Assembly: GCA_900770895.1 (NCBI GenBank)
Contig: CAAGMF010000233.1
Span: 1 to 9,363 of the forward strand
DNA length: 9,363 bases
Source: an uncultured Mitsuokella sp.
Lineage (GTDB): Bacteria > Bacillota > Negativicutes > Selenomonadales > Selenomonadaceae
Direction: 5' to 3'
Of this stretch, positions 1 through 6,191 are shown in pieces. Position numbers and translations under genes: made by a program. Position 1 is the first letter of the stretch. Each line of letters starts with the position of its first letter. The notes below the pieces were generated by a model that saw nothing but the letters and a program-made list of their open reading frames with translations, was not told where the DNA came from and did not search any database.

Positions 1-216
1 ATCAACATGATGGGCGCGAAATACCTCATGCCGTTCTTCTTCATCGGCTTCTGCGTGGCCGCATTCACGAACTTCAACCTCGTGGCACTCGGCATCATCG
101 GCCTCGCTATGGCCATCATCTATGTACAGCTCAATCCGAAATATGCTCAGGTCGCAGCTGCTCCGGCCGCAGCCAGCAGCGGAGCTGACGACGATCTCGA
201 TGACGAGCTGGACTGA
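1..216 (+). CDS. manY: PTS mannose-family transporter subunit IIC, C-terminal fragment
   Basis: This is the last 71 codons of a gene whose start lies upstream of the window; the frame is open from base 1. IIC is a membrane channel subunit of the mannose/fructose/sorbose PTS and works with IID to move sugar while IIAB phosphorylates it. The fragment holds two hydrophobic stretches (about MPFFFIGFCVAAF and ALGIIGLAMAIIYV), as expected at the end of this family. After the last one comes an Ala/Pro-rich linker and a strongly acidic end (ADDDLDDELD), which probably lies in the cytoplasm. The gene ends 25 bases before the next start, and the following protein is plainly IID, which secures the family call. 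The sugar cannot be read from this fragment; mannose or glucose is the usual guess. Confidence 0.85.
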   Translation: MNMMGAKYLMPFFFIGFCVAAFTNFNLVALGIIGLAMAIIYVQLNPKYAQVAAAPAAASSGADDDLDDELD

Positions 217-241
217 TGACAGGTAGAAGGAGGATATAGAC

Positions 242-1066
242 ATGGAAAAGAAAATTACGTCCAATGACTTTTTCTGGACTTTCGTACGTTCGAACTTTCT
301 GCAGGGCTCGTGGAACATGGAGCGCATGCAGGCACTCGGATATTGCTTCGGCATGATTCCTGTTCTGAAACGTCTCTATACGGGCGATGACCTCAAACTG
401 GCTCTGAAGCGCCACCTCGAGTTCTACAACACCCAGCCGTTCGTCACGGCCCCGATCATCGGTATCACGGCAGCTCTCGAGGAGAAGAGAGCCAATGGCG
501 CTGACATCGAGGACGGCGTCATCAACGGTATCAAGGTCGGCATGATGGGACCGCTGGCCGGCGTCGGCGATCCTATATTCTGGGGCACGTTGCGTCCGAT
601 CACGGCAGCTCTCGGCGCTTCGTTCGCCATGAGCGGCAGCCTGCTCGGCCCGATCATCTTCTTCCTGCTGTTCAATGCCATCCGCCTCTGGGTGCGCTGG
701 TACGGCATCAAGTACGGCTATGAGAAAGGTACGGATATCGTACAGGATGTGGCCGGCAACCGCCTGCAGAAACTCACAGAGGGTGCTTCCATCCTCGGCT
801 TGTTCGTCATCGGCGCCCTGGTCAACAAATGGACATCGGTCAATATCCCGGTCGTCATCTCGACGATAACGAATGCGAAGGGCGAAGTCGTCGTCACGAC
901 GGTCCAGAGCGTTCTCGATCAGCTGCTGCCGGGCCTCGTACCGCTGCTCATGACGTTCGCCTGCATGTACTTCCTCAAGAGGAAGGTCAGCGCGATCACG
1001 ATCATCTTTGCCCTGTTCGCTATCGGCATCATCTGCTATGGCCTCGGCATCATGAACGTGAAATAA
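242..1066 (+). CDS. manZ: PTS mannose-family transporter subunit IID
   Basis: Complete 274-residue IID subunit, close to the usual 270-300 residues. IID pairs with IIC in the inner membrane to form the sugar path of a Man-family PTS. Family marks are the N-terminal QGSWNMERMQ at residues 21-30, FYNTQPF shortly after, and GMMGPLAGVGDP at 100-111. The N-terminal half is mostly soluble or amphipathic. Hydrophobic segments follow at about 130-155 and 180-195, with a C-terminal pair (LVPLLMTFACMYF and ITIIFALFAIGII). The start is well set: AAGGAGG at 227-233 lies 8 bases before the ATG. It follows IIC by 25 bases in the same operon, and a terminator closes the transcript at 1180-1212. There is no DUF956/ManO gene after it. 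Imported mannose 6-phosphate would feed glycolysis, which fits with pfkA next door. Sugar specificity is inferred only. Confidence 0.95.
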   Translation: MEKKITSNDFFWTFVRSNFLQGSWNMERMQALGYCFGMIPVLKRLYTGDDLKLALKRHLEFYNTQPFVTAPIIGITAALEEKRANGADIEDGVINGIKVGMMGPLAGVGDPIFWGTLRPITAALGASFAMSGSLLGPIIFFLLFNAIRLWVRWYGIKYGYEKGTDIVQDVAGNRLQKLTEGASILGLFVIGALVNKWTSVNIPVVISTITNAKGEVVVTTVQSVLDQLLPGLVPLLMTFACMYFLKRKVSAITIIFALFAIGIICYGLGIMNVK

Positions 1067-1086
1067 GAATTAGCAAATTGCATCTG

Positions 1087-1177
1087 AAGGAGCAACAGCG
1101 ATGCGCGAATGCGTGAGCTGGAACTCCTTGGAAATAGCAAAACTCAATCCCTTTCTAACTGTCTGCCATGCAGTTAG
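1087..1177 (+). other. Structured 3' UTR of the PTS operon
   Basis: Two hairpins lie between the IID stop and the terminator. The first is nested: AAGGAG (1087-1092) pairs with CTCCTT (1124-1129), CAGC (1096-1099) with GCTG (1117-1120), and CGC with GCG around a GAAT loop (1104-1113). The second pairs CTAACTG (1155-1161) with CAGTTAG (1171-1177). The outer arm of the first is also a good ribosome site, 8 bases before ATG 1101, which opens a 41-codon frame running through the terminator to 1226. No known RNA family was recognised. It could be a 3'-UTR-derived small RNA, an end-protecting structure, or the remnant of a small gene. Confidence 0.4.
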
Positions 1178-1179
1178 TC

Positions 1180-1212
1180 GAGGAGCCCTCCCTTTAGGGC
1201 TCCTCTTTTTTT
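1180..1212 (+). terminator. Rho-independent terminator of the PTS operon
   Basis: A perfect 10-bp stem pairs GAGGAGCCCT (1180-1189) with AGGGCTCCTC (1196-1205), with a 6-base loop and seven T's at 1206-1212. It begins three bases after the preceding hairpin. Confidence 0.93.
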
Positions 1213-1274
1213 ACTCCTACGTGTGAGGGACCTGGGGAATTTCTTATTCCGTACATATTTCCGATCAAAAAAGC

Positions 1275-1303
1275 TTTACATTCCCGGCTGGGTCTCGTAA
1301 AAT
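1275..1303 (+). promoter_or_regulatory. Sigma-70/SigA-type promoter of pfkA
   Basis: TTTACA at 1275-1280 and TAAAAT at 1298-1303 are separated by exactly 17 bases, each one mismatch from consensus. Transcription would begin near 1310, giving a leader of about 45 bases before the chosen pfkA start. This argues against the in-frame GTG at 1309 as the start codon, since the message would then be essentially leaderless. No clear catabolite-response (cre) site was seen beside it. Confidence 0.75.
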
Positions 1304-1356
1304 AAATAGTGGAATTGAAAATTTTGAAAAGAAAAGACGGGAGAGATGATCTGCTT

Positions 1357-2322
1357 ATGATAACGAAAGCAATTGCCGTTATGACTTCGGGCGGCGATAG
1401 CCCGGGCATGAATGCAGCCACTCGTGCTGTCGTGCGCACAGCGATATCTGAGGGCGTAAAGGTATACGGCATCTATAACGGCTATGATGGCATGATCAAG
1501 GACGATATCCATGAGCTCACGAGTCGTTCGGTCTCTGATATCATACAGCGCGGTGGTACGTTCCTGGGCACAGCGCGCAGCATGGAGTTCAAGACGCCGG
1601 AGGGCCGCAAGCAGGGCTTTGACAACCTCGTGCGCCGCGGCGTCGAGGGACTCGTCATCATCGGCGGCGATGGCTCGCTGACAGGCGGCTCGCTGCTGTC
1701 GAAGGAGACGGGCATGCCGATCGTCGGACTGCCGGGCACCATCGATAATGATGTCTGGGGCACGGACTATACCATCGGCTGCGATACGGCAGCCAATACC
1801 TGCATCGATGCGATAAACAAGCTGCGCGATACGGCCTCGGCTCATCGCCGCATCATGATCGTCGAGGTCATGGGCCATACGTCGGGCTGGCTGGCCATGA
1901 TGGCCGGTATCGCTGGCGGTGCTGAGTATGTACTCGTGCCGGAGGTGAAATACGATCTCGATGATATGTGCCATGAGCTCAAGGCTTCCTATGATGCCGG
2001 CAAGCGCTACAGCATCATCGTCGTGGCGGAGGGCGCTGGCTCGGGTGTCGGTCTCGGCAAGGTCGTCGAGGAGAAGACGGGCATCGATACGCGTGTGTCC
2101 GTGCTCGGCCATATCCAGCGCGGCGGCTCGCCGTCGGTCATCGACCGCATGAATGCTTCGCTGCTCGGTGAAAAGGCAGCGCTGGCCATCATATCCGGCG
2201 TTTCGAATGTCGTATTCGGCTTCGATGAGGGCAAAGTGGTGTCGATCAATCTGTTCGATGCGGTCAACAACCAGAAAACCCTGGATCCGGAGCTCGTGCG
2301 TCTCGCCCGCGTGCTCGCATGA
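1357..2322 (+). CDS. pfkA: ATP-dependent 6-phosphofructokinase
   Basis: Phosphorylates fructose 6-phosphate to fructose 1,6-bisphosphate, the committed step of glycolysis in the cytoplasm. The 321-residue length matches bacterial PfkA (about 320). Visible motifs are SGGDSPGMN near the N-terminus, GGDGS at 103-107, PGTIDND at 126-132 with D130 as the expected catalytic base, VEVMG before 174, and HIQRGGSP from 252. GGDGS and PGTIDND, rather than GGDD and PKTIDND, mark the ATP-using and not the pyrophosphate-using class. Arginines of the effector-site region (AATRAVVR), the R of TAR and the E of AGGAEYVLVPE are kept, so allosteric control is plausible. The residue after VEVMG is His174 where E. 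coli has Arg171. The frame is open from GTG 1309, but ATG 1357 gives the family N-terminus (MITKAIAVMTSGGDSPG) and has a GGGAGAG site about 11 bases upstream. It has its own promoter and terminator. Confidence 0.95.
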   Translation: MITKAIAVMTSGGDSPGMNAATRAVVRTAISEGVKVYGIYNGYDGMIKDDIHELTSRSVSDIIQRGGTFLGTARSMEFKTPEGRKQGFDNLVRRGVEGLVIIGGDGSLTGGSLLSKETGMPIVGLPGTIDNDVWGTDYTIGCDTAANTCIDAINKLRDTASAHRRIMIVEVMGHTSGWLAMMAGIAGGAEYVLVPEVKYDLDDMCHELKASYDAGKRYSIIVVAEGAGSGVGLGKVVEEKTGIDTRVSVLGHIQRGGSPSVIDRMNASLLGEKAALAIISGVSNVVFGFDEGKVVSINLFDAVNNQKTLDPELVRLARVLA

Positions 2323-2369
2323 TAAGCAACGTTTATATCAAAGGTCCTATGCCATTAAGAGGCATTATC

Positions 2370-2406
2370 AAGGGTCTCATCAGCAATGGCTGGTGAGATC
2401 CTTTTT
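2370..2406 (+). terminator. Rho-independent terminator of pfkA
   Basis: A 15-bp stem with two G-U pairs joins 2370-2384 to 2389-2403 around an AATG loop, and the arm runs into TTTTT ending at 2406, followed by GATTTTT. A smaller hairpin, ATGCC (2349-2353) with GGCAT (2361-2365), stands four bases upstream. Confidence 0.9.
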
Positions 2407-2459
2407 GATTTTTGCTTGTGTATCGGTTCGTGTAAAGATTAAAATGTGCTTGTACGGGC

Positions 2460-2488
2460 TTGACGAAATCTGATGGAATGGGTAGACT
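2460..2488 (+). promoter_or_regulatory. Possible promoter of the double diguanylate cyclase gene
   Basis: TTGACG at 2460-2465 is followed after 17 bases by TAGACT at 2483-2488 (five of six and four of six consensus bases). Transcription would start near 2495, leaving a 5' UTR of about 45 bases. No c-di-GMP riboswitch (GEMM) pattern was seen between here and the start codon, so product feedback at the RNA level is not evident. The -10 match is only fair. Confidence 0.45.
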
Positions 2489-2539
2489 TATAAATTGGGA
2501 AAAAAGTCACTGTATTTCTAAGCGAGGGGTGAGGCAGTC

Positions 2540-5500
2540 ATGCAGAAAACAACATATGACCGGGCTGCCCGCTTCCTGCAGCTGAATTTCCTGCTGATGA
2601 TGTTCCTGGTGCTGCTGGCAGGGCTGGGGACAGCGACGCCGACCGCTGAGGCGGCGCGCATCGTCGGCGACTGGCGCTACAGCACGTCGGTACCGATGGG
2701 GACGTTCGAGGAGGACGTGTCCCGGGCGGCGCAGGCCGGTATTGGCTCAGCGACGTGGACGAAATATGATTTCCCGCACCAGCCGTCCCTGCCGCGGTCG
2801 GCCCGCCAGGTGTGGCTGACGACTCAGGTCACGAGCGAGAATCCGGATGATAATACACTGCTCTTCGCGACGACGAATCAGTCGCTGCGCGTATGGCTCG
2901 GCGATGTACTGCTTTATGAATATGGCGATGTCACGAGCGTGCGCGGCGTGCCGGGCGTGCGCTGGCACCTCGTGACGCTGCCGTCCTTCACGGGCAATCT
3001 GCCACTGACTTTCGAGCTGCGCTCCGGCGTGGCGAACTACCATTTGGGATATATGAGCGGGTTCTCGCTCGGCACGAAATTCGACCAGGCCCGCAATATG
3101 GCGATCAATGATGCGCCCTATCTGCTGTCGCTGCCAGTCGCCATCCTCATTGTCATGGTGCTATTGACGTACTATTTCAATCAGTCTGGTCAGCGGGGGT
3201 TGTATCGGGCCTTGATCATCCTGTTGCTGATGATGATCGCGCTGATGGTCGCTCAGTCGAATGTAAAGAATCTGCTGCTCGATGAGCCTTTGCTGTGGTG
3301 GCATGTGACCACGTTCTGCTTTATCGGCCTGACGCTGCTGTGCAATGTGGTCCTGCAGGAGATCGTAGATGAGCGCTGGCGCAAGGGATTCCGCTATATC
3401 TATGGTTACTATACCGTGGTATGGGTGGTGGCCCTGTTGGCCGAGCTGGCTGGCTTCGATGGCATCGAATATGGCAAGAATGTGACATATATATCCATCA
3501 TCACGGTGAACACGCCGGCTTTCTATTGGGTGCTCCGGTCGATCATGAACGGCAACCGCTATTGCCGCTATATCGTGCTGCCGACGCTGGGCGTCGTAGG
3601 CACCTGTACCTTTGACGGCTTCGCTATCCATATGCATATGATTCCTGCCTGGACGTCCGAGCTGCTGTCACTCGGGGTATATACGTTCATCTTTTTCATT
3701 TTCTTCATCATCAAAGAGCAGATGCTGCGCGAGATGAATCTGGAGACGAAGATCCGGCAGCTGCAGAGCAATATCGCCGATACGGTACGGCGGTCGCTGA
3801 CCGATGAGCTGACTGGCTGCCCGAACAAGGCTGCTTTCAATGACTATATCCATAAGTACATCACGCAGCAAGGCGGGCAGCAGCTCGTGCTCATGATGTT
3901 CGATATCGACCATTTCAAAGCGGTCAATGATAACTATGGCCACGATGTCGGTGATGAGGTGCTGAAGAAATTCGTCGCCCTGCTGCAGCGCATTGTCGAT
4001 CAGGATGGGCATATATTCCGCTGGGGCGGCGAGGAGTTCGTGGTCGCCTGCGAGGATATGCTCGTCAGCGAGGGCTATGAGCTGGCTGAGGGCGTGCGTC
4101 ATGCGATGGCGGAGGCACAGATACTGCCGGACCGGCAGGTCACGGTTTCGGCAGGCGTGGCCAGCTGGCATGGCCGGCTGGATTCGCCGGATATGATTTT
4201 CGAGCGCATGGACCATGCGCTTTACCGGGCGAAGAATGGCGGGCGCAACCGCGTGAATATCGAGATGGAGACAGAGATAAAGGAACCGAAGAATTTGCCG
4301 GCCCCGGAACCAGAGAAGGAAGCGTCAGAGCCCGCATCGCCGCAGGGGAAGCTCTTAGGCCTTCTGCTGGTCTTTGCAGTCGGTCTGGCAGGGCTTTTCG
4401 TCAGCAGCGGTACAGCCAGTGCAGCTCAGCTGAGTGGGAACTGGCAGTATCGCGTAGGCAATGGCTCGCAGACGGAAATCGCACATATGCCTTGGTCGGC
4501 CATCCATGAGCCGTCCGCCTGGCAGCACGTCGATTTCCCGCATCAGCCGCCGCTCCAGGAGGGGACGCGCGTGCTGTGGATGACGACTACGCTGACAGAT
4601 GTTGATCCGCAGGCCGATACGCTGATGTTCATGGCGGCTAGTGAGTCGGTGCGGGTCTGGATTGACCAGCAGCTCATATACGAGAGCGATGGCTTCGGTG
4701 ATAGCTATCGTGAGGGCGGCAATCACTGGCATCTGATCATATTGCCGCAGCGGCTGTATACCACCAGCCAGCTGACGTTCGAGCTGCATTCGCATGATGT
4801 GAAGAAGCTGGGGGCGTTCCAGTTCATGCGGATCGATAACGAGACGCAGCAGATACAGCGACTGTTCTGGTTCGACCTGCCGCTGGTGCTGGCCATGCCG
4901 GTGGCCGTGATCTTGCTCCTCATCCTTCTGGTATATGCGCATTTCAGCAAAGATATCAATCAGGAGCTTTGCCGGGCCTGCGTCATATTCCTGTTCGTTT
5001 TCGCTGTATGGTGTGTCAGTGCCGGCAGCTTGAAGAGCGTGCTGTTCCAGCATGATATGATCTGGTGGTATGTACTGAGCATCACCGCCTATCTGCTGCC
5101 GATTACGGCCAATATGATCCTGTACGAGCTCATGAAGGACCGGCCGTACGCGCACATGAAGCTGATCATCGCGATATTCAGTATGCTGTTCATCATCGCT
5201 ATGACCGGTGAGATGCTGGGCGAGCATACGATGAATTCGATGATGTTCTATTACTATCCGATGCTGCTGATCTTCGAGGGGCTGGCTTTCGTCTGGCTCT
5301 TCCATACGGCGTTCCATTACCATGACCGCATGTGCCAGGCAGTCATGGTGCCGACGGTGGCGTTCACCGTTCTGGGCTTCATCGATGGATTGTCGCGGCA
5401 GCTGCAGTTTTCGACCTGGCATTCCTTCGTTACGCCTTTCGGTATCTATGCGTTCGTTTATTTCGCTATGGCTATGTTCCGGGAGCATTTGATACGCGAG

Positions 5501-6058
5501 CATCAGCTGGCCGCCGAAACCTCCGGTCTGCAGCAGCAGGCACAGATCGCGACGGAGCGGTCGGAGCGCGATGAGCTGACTGGCTGCTACAACCGCATAA
5601 AGCTGAATGAGCTCTTGGCCGCCGCTATTGCCCGCGCCATGTCGCACAAGGACAAGACGTTCTGCCTGCTCATGCTCGATATCGATCATTTCAAGGCGAT
5701 CAATGATACCTATGGTCATGATCGTGGCGATGAGGTGCTGCGGGGGTTCGCCGGCCGCCTGACGGCTTTCGGAGATCAGTATCCCTGCGTGCGCTGGGGC
5801 GGCGAGGAGTTCATGATGATTTTCCATGGCTCGCTTTCGTCGGCTACGATATTCGGTGAGGTCGTGCGCAGCCATATCGAACGGTCACCGATCAATGGGC
5901 TGCCGGTGACCGTCAGCATCGGCGTGGCGTCATGGCACGGGGAGCATGATACGCCGGAGGCTTTGTTCCACCGCGTGGATTCGGCACTCTATCTGGCAAA
6001 GAACAGTGGACGCAACATGGTCTGCGACGAGCGGGATATCGTTCCGGAGGCGAAGTAG
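2540..6058 (+). CDS. Double receptor-diguanylate cyclase: two 7TMR-DISM-like/GGEEF units fused in one protein
   Basis: Inner-membrane protein of 1172 residues, predicted to make c-di-GMP from two GTP. Unit 1 has a signal peptide (1-39, AEA-A cleavage type), a beta-rich extracytoplasmic domain (about 40-190), seven membrane segments (194-395), a signalling helix, and a GGDEF domain (about 415-575) with DELTGC at 422, DIDHFK at 455, GGEEF at 496-500 and ALYRAKNGGRN at 560. A Pro/Glu-rich linker (576-603) leads to unit 2: a second signal-like segment (605-629), a beta domain (630-775), seven membrane segments (778-982), a helix, and a GGDEF domain with DELTGC at 1011, DIDHFK at 1047, GGEEF at 1087-1091 and ALYLAKNSGRN at 1149. 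The units repeat with an offset of about 590 residues and look well diverged, so the duplication is old. Guanine-binding Asn/Asp (463/472 and 1055/1064) are present in both; the RxxD inhibitory site is absent in both. The start is supported by AGGGGTGA 7 bases before the ATG. The ligands are unknown. Confidence 0.9.
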   Translation: MQKTTYDRAARFLQLNFLLMMFLVLLAGLGTATPTAEAARIVGDWRYSTSVPMGTFEEDVSRAAQAGIGSATWTKYDFPHQPSLPRSARQVWLTTQVTSENPDDNTLLFATTNQSLRVWLGDVLLYEYGDVTSVRGVPGVRWHLVTLPSFTGNLPLTFELRSGVANYHLGYMSGFSLGTKFDQARNMAINDAPYLLSLPVAILIVMVLLTYYFNQSGQRGLYRALIILLLMMIALMVAQSNVKNLLLDEPLLWWHVTTFCFIGLTLLCNVVLQEIVDERWRKGFRYIYGYYTVVWVVALLAELAGFDGIEYGKNVTYISIITVNTPAFYWVLRSIMNGNRYCRYIVLPTLGVVGTCTFDGFAIHMHMIPAWTSELLSLGVYTFIFFIFFIIKEQMLREMNLETKIRQLQSNIADTVRRSLTDELTGCPNKAAFNDYIHKYITQQGGQQLVLMMFDIDHFKAVNDNYGHDVGDEVLKKFVALLQRIVDQDGHIFRWGGEEFVVACEDMLVSEGYELAEGVRHAMAEAQILPDRQVTVSAGVASWHGRLDSPDMIFERMDHALYRAKNGGRNRVNIEMETEIKEPKNLPAPEPEKEASEPASPQGKLLGLLLVFAVGLAGLFVSSGTASAAQLSGNWQYRVGNGSQTEIAHMPWSAIHEPSAWQHVDFPHQPPLQEGTRVLWMTTTLTDVDPQADTLMFMAASESVRVWIDQQLIYESDGFGDSYREGGNHWHLIILPQRLYTTSQLTFELHSHDVKKLGAFQFMRIDNETQQIQRLFWFDLPLVLAMPVAVILLLILLVYAHFSKDINQELCRACVIFLFVFAVWCVSAGSLKSVLFQHDMIWWYVLSITAYLLPITANMILYELMKDRPYAHMKLIIAIFSMLFIIAMTGEMLGEHTMNSMMFYYYPMLLIFEGLAFVWLFHTAFHYHDRMCQAVMVPTVAFTVLGFIDGLSRQLQFSTWHSFVTPFGIYAFVYFAMAMFREHLIREHQLAAETSGLQQQAQIATERSERDELTGCYNRIKLNELLAAAIARAMSHKDKTFCLLMLDIDHFKAINDTYGHDRGDEVLRGFAGRLTAFGDQYPCVRWGGEEFMMIFHGSLSSATIFGEVVRSHIERSPINGLPVTVSIGVASWHGEHDTPEALFHRVDSALYLAKNSGRNMVCDERDIVPEAK

Positions 6059-6087
6059 TCCTGCGGATGTCTCTGCAGCACTTTTTT
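6058..6087 (+). terminator. Rho-independent terminator after the double cyclase gene
   Basis: CTGCGGA (6061-6067) pairs with TCTGCAG (6072-6078) with one G-U pair and a TGTC loop. G6058-T6059 pair with A6080-C6081 across one C/C mismatch, and six T's follow at 6082-6087. The stem includes the last base of the stop codon. Confidence 0.7.
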
Positions 6088-6110
6088 CTGATGGCGATAC
6101 GATGTATAAT
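6082..6110 (+). promoter_or_regulatory. Promoter of the birA-coaX-dusB operon
   Basis: A perfect TATAAT sits at 6105-6110. The -35 place at a 17-base spacing is TTTTTT (6082-6087), which is also the T-tract of the upstream terminator, so -35 contact would be weak. Transcription would start near 6117, about 75 bases before birA. The strong -10 with a poor -35 suggests low or assisted expression. Confidence 0.55.
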
Positions 6111-6116
6111 AACGGA

Positions 6117-6149
6117 GTAACATGTTTCTTGTATCGATGTTATAAGAAA
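6117..6149 (+). promoter_or_regulatory. Inverted repeat/hairpin at the birA transcription start, possible operator
   Basis: Two overlapping symmetries lie just after the -10 box. GTAACAT (6117-6123) and ATGTTAT (6137-6143) form an inverted repeat with 13 bases between, the size of an operator at the transcription start. Separately, 6125-6133 and 6141-6149 form a 9-bp stem with one G-U pair and a 7-base loop in the leader RNA. The downstream BirA has a DNA-binding domain, so self-regulation is conceivable, but the half-sites do not closely match known BirA boxes. Confidence 0.25.
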
Positions 6150-6191
6150 TAGCCAGACGGGGAAGTATGACAGGAACTAGGAGTGATAAGG

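Noticed and set aside
1309..1356. Longer pfkA start at GTG 1309
   Set aside because: It coincides with the predicted transcription start, adds 16 residues not found in PfkA, and lacks a ribosome site; ATG 1357 gives the family N-terminus.
2407..2539. Possible c-di-GMP riboswitch upstream of the cyclase gene
   Set aside because: No GEMM-type conserved core was found; only weak 4-5 bp pairings are visible.
4355..5875. 506-codon open frame on the minus strand inside the second half of the cyclase gene
   Set aside because: It lies wholly opposite a well-supported coding region, its product is His/Arg/Gln-rich with no recognisable domain, and it follows from the codon bias of the + strand gene.
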